64,000 nucleotides of DNA from Halorussus lipolyticus (lineage in GTDB: Archaea; Halobacteriota; Halobacteria; Halobacteriales; Haladaptataceae): the NCBI RefSeq assembly GCF_029338375.1, contig NZ_CP119804.1, positions 372,001 to 436,000 of the forward strand, given 5' to 3'. A model generated the notes under the pieces. The model worked only from the letters and a program-made list of their open reading frames with translations. It was not told where the DNA came from and did no database searches. Shown here one piece after another: positions 27,598 through 35,924 of the stretch (positions within the stretch are counted from its first letter, which is position 1; the number at the start of each line of letters is the position of its first letter). A program made the position numbers and the translations under genes.

Positions 27598-28218
27598 TCA
27601 CTCGTCTAAGAGTCGGTCCTTCCGGCGCTGGAACTCGTCGTCGTCGATGAGGCCCCGCGATTTGGCGTCTCCGAGTCGTTCGAGTCGGTCGCTGAGACTC
27701 GACTCTCCCGACGACCGCTCGTCCTCGGTATCTGTCTCGGGCGACTCGGCGTCGGACTGAGACGTGACGTACTCGGCGGCGCGGGCGACGGCGGCGGGGT
27801 CGGCGTTCGCCGAAACCCAGAGGAAGTACATCGTGTCGGAGGCCGCGAGGTCAAGGCGGTGATGTCGCCGCCCCTCGCGGTAGCGGACGCCGGAAACCTC
27901 GCAGTGGCGAACGCTCAGCGACTCGTCGTCGTCGGGGAGACCCAACTGGACGTACACGCGGCGGTCCGTGACGCAGTAGATACCGCCTCGCTCGGGTTCG
28001 ACCGTGGCCTCGGGTTCACCGAGGCCGACGCCCGAATCGTGGCACTCGAAGCAGAACATCGGTCGCTCGCCGGGTACGAGGTGGGTCACGACGGCGGATT
28101 CGAGGTCCGCAACCGCGTCGTCGGTGCCCGCTAACCGGGCGGTAGTGACCGACTCGTGGTCCGCCCGGTCCGCGAGCATCGACGCGAGACGCCGGGTGTC
28201 CTCGCCGGGAGTCGACAT
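27598..28218 (-). CDS. PH-like / SHOCT domain protein
   Basis: The 206-residue soluble protein starts MSTPGEDTRRLASMLADRAD. A central bacterial PH-like domain (about 40-145, VPGERPMFCFECHD, IYCVTDRRVYVQLGL, HHRLDLAASDTMYFLW) is followed by an acidic linker and a C-terminal SHOCT motif (RLERLGDAKSRGLIDDDEFQRRKDRLL). Such proteins are common in haloarchaea; SHOCT motifs are thought to mediate oligomerisation. An AT-rich promoter (ATAAATATAATCT on the coding strand) lies about 30 nt upstream. Confidence 0.8.
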   Translation of the reverse strand: MSTPGEDTRRLASMLADRADHESVTTARLAGTDDAVADLESAVVTHLVPGERPMFCFECHDSGVGLGEPEATVEPERGGIYCVTDRRVYVQLGLPDDDESLSVRHCEVSGVRYREGRRHHRLDLAASDTMYFLWVSANADPAAVARAAEYVTSQSDAESPETDTEDERSSGESSLSDRLERLGDAKSRGLIDDDEFQRRKDRLLDE

Positions 28219-28395
28219 AGCTGTCAGACGAACGTCTAGTGCGAGCCAGATTATATTTATCTCCAATTATCATATCAAATAACTCCTGTCGTTGGCCCAT
28301 CACTAACGGACGCCCAGACAATATTTTTGAAGTTTAAAGAATTGTAAATGTTGCTTACTGCGAGACGCTCGCGCGCTCCCCGCTTCCCCCGAGCG

Positions 28396-29097
28396 TCACC
28401 GAATCGTCGGCCGCCATCGCAGAAGCACCACCGTCACGACGAAGGCAATCGTCCCGAGGGTGTAGGACCACTCGCTCGCGGCGGCCGCGACCGCGGTGCC
28501 GCTTCCTGCGAGGCCGGCCGCGAGCGTGGCGACGACCGGCCACGTGCAACTCACGCACGAGACCAGTCCGAGGAGGCCCGACACCGCCGACCCCGCGGTG
28601 TCCAGCACGGTGTCGTAGACCAGATACGCCAGCGCGAGGTAGCCCACGACCTTGTACGGCATCAGGGTGAGTTGGACGAACGACCCGATGTAGCTGACCG
28701 CCGGTCCCCACCCCGGCGGGAGCCAACTGACCCGCCAGCCAGTGGCGTGAGTGTGTCCGGCCGCCGCACCGCCCGCGTGACTGTGGACGACGAGTCCCGG
28801 TTTGAGCAGGCCGCCCGCGTAGGCCAGCAGGAAGAAGTAGCCGACGGCGATGGCCGCCCCGAGGTAGCGCGTGCGCTTCGACCCGCCAGAGGGCTTGGTC
28901 CGAGCGAACGCCCAGATGGAGACGTTTATCCACACGAACGGGAAGACGAAGTAGCGCCACTCGGTGACTGTCGCGTCCGAGACCAGCAGGTACACCGCGG
29001 TCAGGATGAGTTCGGTGTTGAGAATCAGCCCCGCCCACAGCAGGGTGTCCCGATTCGGTCGAAGGCGGTCCGCGTCGAAGCCGAGTGTTCGGGTCAT
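28396..29097 (-). CDS. DUF7546-type membrane protein beside cox assembly genes
   Basis: The 233-residue protein has about seven membrane helices and begins MTRTLGFDADRLRPNRDTLL. Notable are a His-rich loop (VVHSHAGGAAAGHTHATG) and a CVSCTW motif in a late helix, both plausible copper or heme ligands. The position directly after the heme O/A synthase gene (9 nt gap) suggests a role in oxidase cofactor supply; that is inference. Confidence 0.72.
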   Translation of the reverse strand: MTRTLGFDADRLRPNRDTLLWAGLILNTELILTAVYLLVSDATVTEWRYFVFPFVWINVSIWAFARTKPSGGSKRTRYLGAAIAVGYFFLLAYAGGLLKPGLVVHSHAGGAAAGHTHATGWRVSWLPPGWGPAVSYIGSFVQLTLMPYKVVGYLALAYLVYDTVLDTAGSAVSGLLGLVSCVSCTWPVVATLAAGLAGSGTAVAAAASEWSYTLGTIAFVVTVVLLRWRPTIR

Positions 29098-29106
29098 GAT
29101 AGTCGT

Positions 29107-30516
29107 TCAGAAGACCAGCGCGTCGGCGACGACCGCAATCAGGAGCGCGCCCAGATAGGCGTTCGAGGCGTGGAACGACCGGAAAGCGGCCTCCTCGGTG
29201 CGCTCGCGGTGGAGTCGGACGACCGCCCAGAGGAAGATGCCGCCGAAGGCCACGCTGGTCCCGGCGTAGAGCCATCCGAGCGTCGTGACCGTCGAGAGGA
29301 GACCCGCCGACAGCAGGGTCGCCCCGAGGTAGAGCAGGATGTGCTTGCGAGTGACGGCCTCTCCTCGGACCACGGGCATCATCGGGAACCCGCCGCGGGC
29401 GTAGTCGTCCTTGTACGCCAGCGCGAGGTTGTAGAAGTGGGCGGGCGTCCAGAGGAAGATGACGCCGGCCAACACGAGCGCGGGCAGACCGATGTCGCCC
29501 GTGACCGCGGCCCCGCCGATGAGCGCCGGGAGCGCCCCGGCGAACCCGCCGATGACCGTGTTCTGGACCGTGTTGGGCTTGAGCAGGAGGGTGTAGACGA
29601 CGCTGTAGAAGATGATGGCGAACATCCCCAGCACCGCGGCGAGCAGGTTCACCGAGAGGAAGGCGACAAGCGAGAGGCCAGCGAGCGCGAACCCGAAGGC
29701 GATGGCGTTCCGGACCGGAATCTGGTCGGTCGCCGCGGGCCTGTCGGCGGTGCGGTTCATCTTCCGGTCCACGTCGCGTTCTAGGACGTGGTTGAACGTG
29801 CCCGACGCGCCGATAGAGAGGACGCCGCCGGTCAGCGTGGCGAGGACGGTCCCGACTCGGAGCGAGGGACCGGCCGCCATCGCCATCCCCGCCGAGGCCA
29901 CCAGACAGAGAAGCCACATCAGACGGGGCTTCATCAGTCGGAAGTAGGCGAAGCCGGTTCGCTTCGCGCGAGCGATGAGACCGTCTGGTCTGGGCTGGGA
30001 GGCCACAGGCTCCTCGGCGTCGGGGACCTCCTCGGGGTCCTCGACGCCGGTCGGTTCGTCGTACTCCTCGGGTTCGAGAGTCCACGCCAGCGCGACGACG
30101 ATGCCGCCGAAGATGGCCATGCCAACGACGAGGTGGACCGCCGACAGCAGGGCCGGCGTGGCGGTAGTCGCGGCGAACGCGCCCAGTCCGACCTGCACTG
30201 GGTAGAGGACCGCCGCGGTGGTGAGCGCAGACCGGACCTTGCGCGAGGTGTCGATTCGCCAGCCGAGAATCGTCGTCGCCGTCAGCGCGAGTGCGACGCC
30301 GAGCGCGACGACGCGGTGGCCCCACGCGACGGCCAGTTTGGGCTGGTCGAGCGGGACGAGCCAGTTGCCGTTGCAGGCCGGCCACGTCGGACACGCCGCC
30401 GCGGCGTCGGTCAGCGCGGTGGTCGCACCCACGACCACCAGCAGGTAGACGCCCATCGCCGTCACAGCGAGTAGGGAGGCGAATCGCCCGGACGGGGAAG
30501 AATTGTGTTCGGTCAC
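29107..30516 (-). CDS. ctaB: Heme A synthase-like / heme O synthase fusion (CtaA-CtaB)
   Basis: The 469-residue membrane protein has two parts. Residues 1-155 are a short CtaA/COX15-like domain of four helices with heme-ligand histidines in AVAWGHRVVALG and LSAVHLVVGM. After an acidic linker (about 155-180), residues 185-469 are the CtaB farnesyltransferase with the prenyl-diphosphate motifs NHVLERDVDRKMNRTADRP and YKDDYARGGFPMMP. It converts heme B to heme O, and the N-terminal half may hydroxylate it towards heme A. Only half of a full CtaA is present; dimerisation could complete it. Confidence 0.88.
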   Translation of the reverse strand: MTEHNSSPSGRFASLLAVTAMGVYLLVVVGATTALTDAAAACPTWPACNGNWLVPLDQPKLAVAWGHRVVALGVALALTATTILGWRIDTSRKVRSALTTAAVLYPVQVGLGAFAATTATPALLSAVHLVVGMAIFGGIVVALAWTLEPEEYDEPTGVEDPEEVPDAEEPVASQPRPDGLIARAKRTGFAYFRLMKPRLMWLLCLVASAGMAMAAGPSLRVGTVLATLTGGVLSIGASGTFNHVLERDVDRKMNRTADRPAATDQIPVRNAIAFGFALAGLSLVAFLSVNLLAAVLGMFAIIFYSVVYTLLLKPNTVQNTVIGGFAGALPALIGGAAVTGDIGLPALVLAGVIFLWTPAHFYNLALAYKDDYARGGFPMMPVVRGEAVTRKHILLYLGATLLSAGLLSTVTTLGWLYAGTSVAFGGIFLWAVVRLHRERTEEAAFRSFHASNAYLGALLIAVVADALVF

Positions 30517-30624
30517 GCGCGAATCTCCTATTGTAAGAGACTCGTGACTCGTCGTATTTAGAAGAACCGAATCGAGAGGCGGACGAGGGCCGAATCGAGC
30601 GGGGGGCGACGGGGAAAGTCAGTA

Positions 30625-30636
30625 GGTATTTATGAG
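30625..30636 (+). promoter_or_regulatory. TATA element of coxB
   Basis: GGTATTTATGAG sits 24-35 nt ahead of the ATG at 30660, matching a leaderless coxB mRNA. Confidence 0.55.
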
Positions 30637-30659
30637 TCTCGTCCTAATTCCCGACCAGT

Positions 30660-31373
30660 ATGAGTTCCAAGCGGACAGCCTTCGCAACGGTACTGGGGGT
30701 CGCGGCACTCGCCCTGTTCGCCGACCCGGCGCTCGCCTACGAGTCCACCACGGAGGAGCTGATTCGGTCGCTGAACACTCAGCTTCTCTACATGGCGATT
30801 CCCATCACGGTGTTGGTCGAGGGTATCCTCATCTACACCGTCTGGAAGTACCGTAAGAACGACGACCCGAAGCCGACCAAGGAGAACCGTCGCCTCGAAA
30901 TCTCGTGGACCATCGCCACCGCGCTGGTCCTGCTGGTCGTCGGGTACGCCTCCTACGGCGTGATGGCCAACAGTTACGTCTCGCAGGCCCAGAGCGACAT
31001 CGACCCCGGCGAGGACGCGGTTGAAGTCGAAGTCGTCGGCCAGAAGTACCTCTGGAACTACAACTACGAGGGTGAGAACGTCTCGGCGACCGGTACGCTC
31101 GTCCTCCCGAAGGGCCAGAACGTGTATTTGAATATCACGTCTACGGACTGGCTTCACGCCTTCCACGTCCCCGAACTCGGCCTGAAGCAGGACGCCATCC
31201 CCGGCCAACACAACACCATCAAGACGAAGCTCACCGAAACCGGCACCTATCAGCTTTACTGCGCTGAGTACTGTGGCGTCGGCCACTCGAAGATGCTCGG
31301 CGAAGTCGAAGTCGTGAGCCAAGACGAGTATCAAGACTGGCTCGACGAACAGCAGGGCAACAGTTCGAGCTAA
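30660..31373 (+). CDS. coxB: Cytochrome c oxidase subunit II (CuA subunit)
   Basis: The 237-residue protein starts MSSKRTAFATVLGVA with a signal-like segment, then two membrane helices (IPITVLVEGILIYTVWKY and ISWTIATALVLLVVGYASYG). The external cupredoxin domain carries WLHAFHVPELG and YCAEYCGVGHSKM, supplying the complete CuA ligand set (two Cys, two His, Met). It accepts electrons, probably from halocyanin. It is divergent from the heme synthase gene, and no subunit I gene follows. Confidence 0.93.
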   Translation: MSSKRTAFATVLGVAALALFADPALAYESTTEELIRSLNTQLLYMAIPITVLVEGILIYTVWKYRKNDDPKPTKENRRLEISWTIATALVLLVVGYASYGVMANSYVSQAQSDIDPGEDAVEVEVVGQKYLWNYNYEGENVSATGTLVLPKGQNVYLNITSTDWLHAFHVPELGLKQDAIPGQHNTIKTKLTETGTYQLYCAEYCGVGHSKMLGEVEVVSQDEYQDWLDEQQGNSSS

Positions 31374-32089
31374 CCGGTTCGCTGTTTCTCCATCTTTCCT
31401 TCCGCATCTCGGCTCCACGGTGCTGACGTGCTGTCTCGCTCTCCTTTCGGCGCTCTTTTCGACCGTCATCTCTCGCTACGCTCTCGGTAGACGCGCGTAC
31501 CGACGGCGCACCGCGGGAGACGTGACCGGACCTCACTGCCGACCCCACGACGTGGCGACGTGCAATCGCGGCCCGCGTCGTCCCTCCCCGGCCATGTCCA
31601 CGCCGTGGCCGGGTGGTCGCCGGGCGATGACGCGCACGTTCGACTCGCTGACGACGAGCGCGACGTGGGAGGCTCGTTCCGCTCGGGTCCTCGTCGCTTG
31701 CCGTCGGCTCTGGGTCGGTCTCGGACCGGTCTGTTCCCGGTCGAATCGTCTCCTCGCATGGCGCAGGAGTTTCGCCCGACCTCCGGTGGGTGCCCCGACT
31801 GGCGAGTCGTCACTCGGGGCGATTCGGACTCCGGTCGTCTAGGGACGACTCGCGGTGAGCATCTCCGAGCGGCGTGGTGGCCGTGGTAGCCGTGGTAGCC
31901 GAGATAGCCGAGACGCCCGAGGACCGACAGTCGCAGACCGAGAGTAACCCGGATAGCGAACCGGGAGACCATCGCCCGGTCGCTTCGACCGACCGAGCGC
32001 ATCGAGTGTGGGCGGTGAGAGCCTCACGGAGTAGCCGTGGCTCTCGGGGGAGAGACGAACGACGAAAAGGGAACTGCGGACTCGCGTTC
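31374..32089. other. 716-nt gene-free gap between coxB and coxC with a 9-bp tandem repeat
   Basis: No frame here resembles a haloarchaeal protein; the longest are arginine-rich artefacts. Five imperfect 9-bp units occur at 31874-31918 (GTGGTGGCC, GTGGTAGCC twice, GAGATAGCC, GAGACGCCC). The gap lies between the convergent coxB and coxC genes. It may be the scar of a lost gene such as subunit I, or hold an RNA; no trace of cox subunit I residues was seen. Confidence 0.45.
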
Positions 32090-32941
32090 TCAGACTGCGA
32101 CTTCCGCGCCGGCGTACAGCACGACGACGAGGAAAATCCAGACCGCGTCCACGAAGTGCCAGTACATCGAAACCGTCGTGACCGAGACGTGGCGGTCGGC
32201 GGTGTACTGCCCGTAGAGCGCGCGGATGAACACGATGCCGATGAGGACCGCGCCCATCGAGACGTGGAGACCGTGGAGACCGGTCAGGCCGTAGAACGCG
32301 CTGGCGAAGATGCCCGAACCGATGGTGAACCCTTCGTGTTGGATGAACGCGTAGTACTCGTACACCTGCCCGCCGATGAAGATGACTCCGAGCAGGAGCG
32401 TCGCGGCGAGGCCGATGAGGAAGTTCTGGCGGTTGCCCTTCCGGAGTTCGATGTGGCCCCAGTGGAGCGTGATGCTGGACAGCACCAGCAGGGCGGTGTT
32501 GACCAGTACCAGCGACCCGACGAGGTGTGGCAGTCCTTCGGTGGACCACGTGCCCACGCGGATGAAGAAGTAATACACGAACCCGGCGCTGAACGTCGCT
32601 ATTTCAGAGCCGAGGAATAGTACCATGCCCCATCTGAGCGCGCCCGCGCCGTGACCGTCGCTGGACCAGAACGCCTTGACGAAGGCGTGGTAGACCCAGC
32701 CGTACAGTCCGGCGAGGAACAGCGCGACGGACCCGACGAACGCGAGCGGCCCGTACATCGGGTTGACGATGGGTTGCTGTCCCTGCCCGAGGAGGAACAG
32801 GGCGGCCCCGATGTAGATGCCCGCACCGCCGAGTGCGGTGATGAAGGGCCACCAACTCGCCTCGCCGAAGCCGCGAGGCCAGTCCTCGACGGCCGGGAGG
32901 TGATGGCCGTGCTCTTCTGCTGAATCGTCCGCTACTGTCAT
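32090..32941 (-). CDS. coxC: Heme-copper oxidase subunit III
   Basis: The 283-residue protein has seven helices. Family motifs include WPFITALGG at the first helix, RWGMVLFLGSEIATFSAGFVY and FYGLTGLHGLHVSMGAVLIG with YWHFVDAVWIFLVVVLY at the end. It stabilises proton uptake in subunit I. The N-terminal region is acidic and histidine-rich (EEHGHHLP). The gene is alone on its strand, convergent with coxB. Confidence 0.92.
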   Translation of the reverse strand: MTVADDSAEEHGHHLPAVEDWPRGFGEASWWPFITALGGAGIYIGAALFLLGQGQQPIVNPMYGPLAFVGSVALFLAGLYGWVYHAFVKAFWSSDGHGAGALRWGMVLFLGSEIATFSAGFVYYFFIRVGTWSTEGLPHLVGSLVLVNTALLVLSSITLHWGHIELRKGNRQNFLIGLAATLLLGVIFIGGQVYEYYAFIQHEGFTIGSGIFASAFYGLTGLHGLHVSMGAVLIGIVFIRALYGQYTADRHVSVTTVSMYWHFVDAVWIFLVVVLYAGAEVAV

Positions 32942-33064
32942 ACGAGAGGGTTGCGGGTCGAATAGTAAAAAGCCACCTGAACGCTTCCGCGGAACGAACC
33001 GAGTTTGGTGGCGTATGCTCGGATTACGACTGTCGAATTTCGGAGAGTTCGGTCGCGGACCGCG

Positions 33065-34135
33065 TCAACGCTCGACTTCGGGGTCGTCCACGACCTGTTG
33101 ACGCTGTCGGCGGAGGTGGTCGGGCGTCTGGGCGTAGACGTGTTCGAAGATGTCGTCCACGTCGAGTCCGGTGCGCTCCTCGGCGTTGACGACCGCCTCG
33201 GCCACGCGCTGTTCGGCCCACTCGCGGAGTTCGTCCTCGTCGTCGTCGGACCAGTCATGGGTGTCCTCCAGATACTCGCGGGTGCGCTCCAGCGGGTCCT
33301 TCTTGCGCCACTCCGCTACCTCCTCGTCGTCGCGGTACTTCGAGGGGTCGTCGGTGGTCGTGTGGGCACCCTGTCGGTAGGTCACGGCCTCGATGAGTCG
33401 CGGCCCCTCGCCGTCCTTCGCGGCGTCGAGGGCGTCCTTGACTGCGCTGTAGACCGCCAACACGTCGTTACCGTCCACCCGGATGCCCTCGAAGCCGTAG
33501 GCTTGGGCCTTCTGGGCGATGGTGGCCGAGGCGGTCTGGCGCTCTCGCGGGACCGAGATGGCCCACTGGTTGTTCTGGCAGAAGAAGACGGTTGGCGCGT
33601 CGAAGACGCCCGCGAAGTTCATCCCCTCGTGGAAGTCGCCCTCGCTGGTGGCACCGTCGCCGAAACTGACCAGCGTGGCGGAATCGTCGCCCTTGTAGTC
33701 GGCCGCCATGCCCGTCCCGACGGCGTGGGGGAGTTGGGTGGCGATGGGAATCGTCGGCGGGAAGGTCCGGAGACCCTCGGGGTCCTCGCGGTCAACGTAG
33801 TTACCCTCGCCGAGGAGGTAGACGAGGACCTCCTCCAAATCGAGTCCTCGGGTGAGATACATCGCGTGGTCGCGGTAGGTCGGGAAGCAGTAGTCCGAGT
33901 CCGAGAGCGCGTAGGTCGCGCCGACCTGCGCGGCCTCCTGTCCTTGGAGGGGCGCATAGGTGCCGATGCGGCCCTGCCGGTGGAGTTTGACCGCCTTCTC
34001 GTCGAACGTCCGCGCGAGTACCTGTAGTCGATAGAGGTCTGTTACTTCCGACTCCGAGAGTTCCGGGTCGGTATGTTCGTTCACGGTCCCGTCGGGGTCC
34101 ACCACGCGCGTCAGGTTGGGTGCCTGTATTGCCAT
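33065..34135 (-). CDS. 2-oxoacid dehydrogenase (pyruvate dehydrogenase-like) E1 component, alpha subunit
   Basis: The 356-residue TPP enzyme starts MAIQAPNLTRVVDPDG. It shows GRIGTYAPLQGQEAAQVG, YRDHAMYLTRG, and the TPP motif GDGATSEGDFHEGMNFAGVF ending in CQNNQWAISVP, plus TYRQGAHTTTDDPSKYR. E1 alpha needs E1 beta and E2, but none lies nearby, so it is an orphan paralogue; haloarchaea often keep several such sets with unclear substrates. A TTTATATC element lies about 50 nt upstream. The divergent gene is an M28 peptidase. Confidence 0.88.
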   Translation of the reverse strand: MAIQAPNLTRVVDPDGTVNEHTDPELSESEVTDLYRLQVLARTFDEKAVKLHRQGRIGTYAPLQGQEAAQVGATYALSDSDYCFPTYRDHAMYLTRGLDLEEVLVYLLGEGNYVDREDPEGLRTFPPTIPIATQLPHAVGTGMAADYKGDDSATLVSFGDGATSEGDFHEGMNFAGVFDAPTVFFCQNNQWAISVPRERQTASATIAQKAQAYGFEGIRVDGNDVLAVYSAVKDALDAAKDGEGPRLIEAVTYRQGAHTTTDDPSKYRDDEEVAEWRKKDPLERTREYLEDTHDWSDDDEDELREWAEQRVAEAVVNAEERTGLDVDDIFEHVYAQTPDHLRRQRQQVVDDPEVER

Positions 34136-34310
34136 GTCGTCGATCACCGACTGTCTACCAGAATATGGGTATCCAACGATATAAAGCATTGCTGGGGAGT
34201 CGAAATAGCAAAAATAAGCCATCTGATTTAAAAAGGCCGCTTCGAATCGTCTACGAGATGCCCCGCTCACGGGGTGTGAAATGAAAAATCGTCGGAGTTT
34301 TCGATTCGAA

Positions 34311-34318
34311 AAACTTAG
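34311..34318 (+). promoter_or_regulatory. TATA-like element of the M28 peptidase gene
   Basis: AAACTTAG lies 26-33 nt before the ATG at 34344 and after the alternative upstream ATG (34281), favouring the internal start. Confidence 0.45.
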
Positions 34319-34343
34319 GCGTTGGCCGCGTTCATGTGACTAC

Positions 34344-35654
34344 ATGACACAGTGGATCGGTGAGACGTTCACCAGCGACGCGGGATGGAACCACTTGGAG
34401 GACCTCGTAAACGTCGGCAATCGGATGGCCGGGAGCGAGGGCGAGCGCGAGGCCGCGGAACTGACCCGCGACGCGCTGGAAGCGGCGGGGGCGCGCGACG
34501 CCAGACTCGACGAGTTCGACATTCAGGGCTGGACCCGCGGCGACAGCGAGATTCGGGCGGGCGACACCACTCAAGAGTCCATCGCGCTCCCGCGAAGCCC
34601 CGACGGGACCGCTGTCGGCGAGTTGGTGGACCTCGGCCACGGCCTCCCCGAGGACTTCGAGAACGCCGACATCGAGGGGAAAGTGGTGATGGCGGCCTCG
34701 AACATCCCCGACTACTACGACCGGTTCATCCACCGCCGCGAGAAGTACTACTACGCCGTCGAGGCCGGTGCGGCCGGATTCGTCTTCCGGAATCACGTCG
34801 AGGGGTGTCTGCCCCCGACCGGGAGCGTCGGTACCGGCGAGGACCCCATCGGCGACATCCCCGCGGTCGGCGTGAGCAAGGAAGTCGGCTCCCGGCTCTC
34901 GCGGCGCTGGGAGGGCGAGCAAGTCGAAGTCGCGGTGGACGCCGAGGCCCACGACGCGACCAGCCAGAACGTCCACGCCGAACTCGGCCCGGACACCGAC
35001 GAGGAGGTCCTCGTCACCAGCCACATCGACGCCCACGACATCGCAGAGGGCGCGATGGACAACGGCGCTGGCACCGCGATGGTCGTGGAGATGGCCAACG
35101 CGCTCGCCGAACGCGAGGACGAACTCGACACCAAGGTCCACTTCCTCGCCTACGGTGCCGAGGAGGTCGGCCTCGTCGGGTCGGGATACGACGCCGAGAA
35201 CCGGGACTTCGACTCCATCGCGGGCATCGTCAACAACGACGGCGTGGTCCGCGGGCGGACGCTCACGTTCACCACCCACGGCTTCGACGCGCTTGACGAC
35301 GCCGCCGAGGCGGTCGCCGACGACCTCGGCCACCCGGTGAAGACCATCCCCGAGCAGGGACCGCACAGCGACCACTGGCCCTACGTCAAGTGGGGCGTAC
35401 CGGGCTATCACGTCATGAGCGAGACCAGCGACGAGGGCAGAGGGTGGGGCCACACCTACGCCGACACGCTCGACAAACTCGAAGTTCGGGACCTCCGCGA
35501 GCAGGCCATCGTGCTGACCGAACTCACGGTCCGACTCGCGGGCGACGAGTTCGAGGCCGAGCGCAAGGACCCCGAGGAAATCGCCGAGGCGCTGGAAGCC
35601 GAGGACCAAGCTGAGGGGATGAAGATTATCGGCGACTGGCCCTACGACGAGTAG
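34344..35654 (+). CDS. M28 family zinc aminopeptidase with PA domain
   Basis: The 436-residue protein starts MTQWIGETFTSDAGWNHLED and has no signal peptide, so it is cytoplasmic. Residues about 110-200 match a PA insert (ADIEGKVVMAASNIPDYYDR, AGAAGFVFRNH). Metal and catalytic motifs follow: SHIDAHDIAEGAMDNGAG, YGAEEVGLVGS, VNNDGVVRG and the late GPHSDHWPYVKWG. It probably trims N-terminal residues from peptides. The usual leucine/lysine preference cannot be judged. Confidence 0.9.
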   Translation: MTQWIGETFTSDAGWNHLEDLVNVGNRMAGSEGEREAAELTRDALEAAGARDARLDEFDIQGWTRGDSEIRAGDTTQESIALPRSPDGTAVGELVDLGHGLPEDFENADIEGKVVMAASNIPDYYDRFIHRREKYYYAVEAGAAGFVFRNHVEGCLPPTGSVGTGEDPIGDIPAVGVSKEVGSRLSRRWEGEQVEVAVDAEAHDATSQNVHAELGPDTDEEVLVTSHIDAHDIAEGAMDNGAGTAMVVEMANALAEREDELDTKVHFLAYGAEEVGLVGSGYDAENRDFDSIAGIVNNDGVVRGRTLTFTTHGFDALDDAAEAVADDLGHPVKTIPEQGPHSDHWPYVKWGVPGYHVMSETSDEGRGWGHTYADTLDKLEVRDLREQAIVLTELTVRLAGDEFEAERKDPEEIAEALEAEDQAEGMKIIGDWPYDE

Positions 35655-35666
35655 GGAAACCTACTC

Positions 35667-35691
35667 AATTGTATTGCACCCCTATACAATT
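35667..35691. promoter_or_regulatory. Inverted repeat AATTGTAT-N9-ATACAATT
   Basis: Perfect 8-bp arms lie in an AT-rich island 13 nt after the M28 peptidase stop and about 230 nt before the NAD-kinase-like gene. It may be a terminator stem for the peptidase or a regulator-binding site. Confidence 0.4.
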
Positions 35692-35885
35692 CCTAAATAT
35701 CACTTTTAGTTTCTGTCGGTAAACGAGTATCTGTGAGCGGGCGGGGCTTCAAAAGACCCATCACCCTGATTCTGCGGCACTGCCCCGACCGCACCGAGGC
35801 AGACGGCGCGTCCCGCGCCGAGTACCTCGTCACCCGCCACCCGACTCCGTACCCTTTTCACGGATGACCGCCCAAGAGACACCAA

Positions 35886-35924
35886 ATGCGTAGCGCGAAC
35901 GAAGAGGAGGTCGGAGGCGCGTGA
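35886..35924 (+). CDS. Possible 12-residue leader peptide overlapping the NAD-kinase-like start
   Basis: ATG at 35886 opens a 12-codon frame (MRSANEEEVGGA) whose TGA overlaps the GTG start at 35921 as GTGA. It includes a GAGGAGGT element at 35902-35909, placed 11 nt before the GTG, so ribosomes finishing the leader could re-initiate. It may equally be a chance frame. Confidence 0.25.
   Translation: MRSANEEEVGGA

Noticed and set aside
31420-32002. Frames in the coxB-coxC gap, including one with GYHGYHGHH repeats
   Set aside because: The repeat peptide simply translates the 9-bp tandem units; flanking sequence is Arg-rich and lacks a start context.
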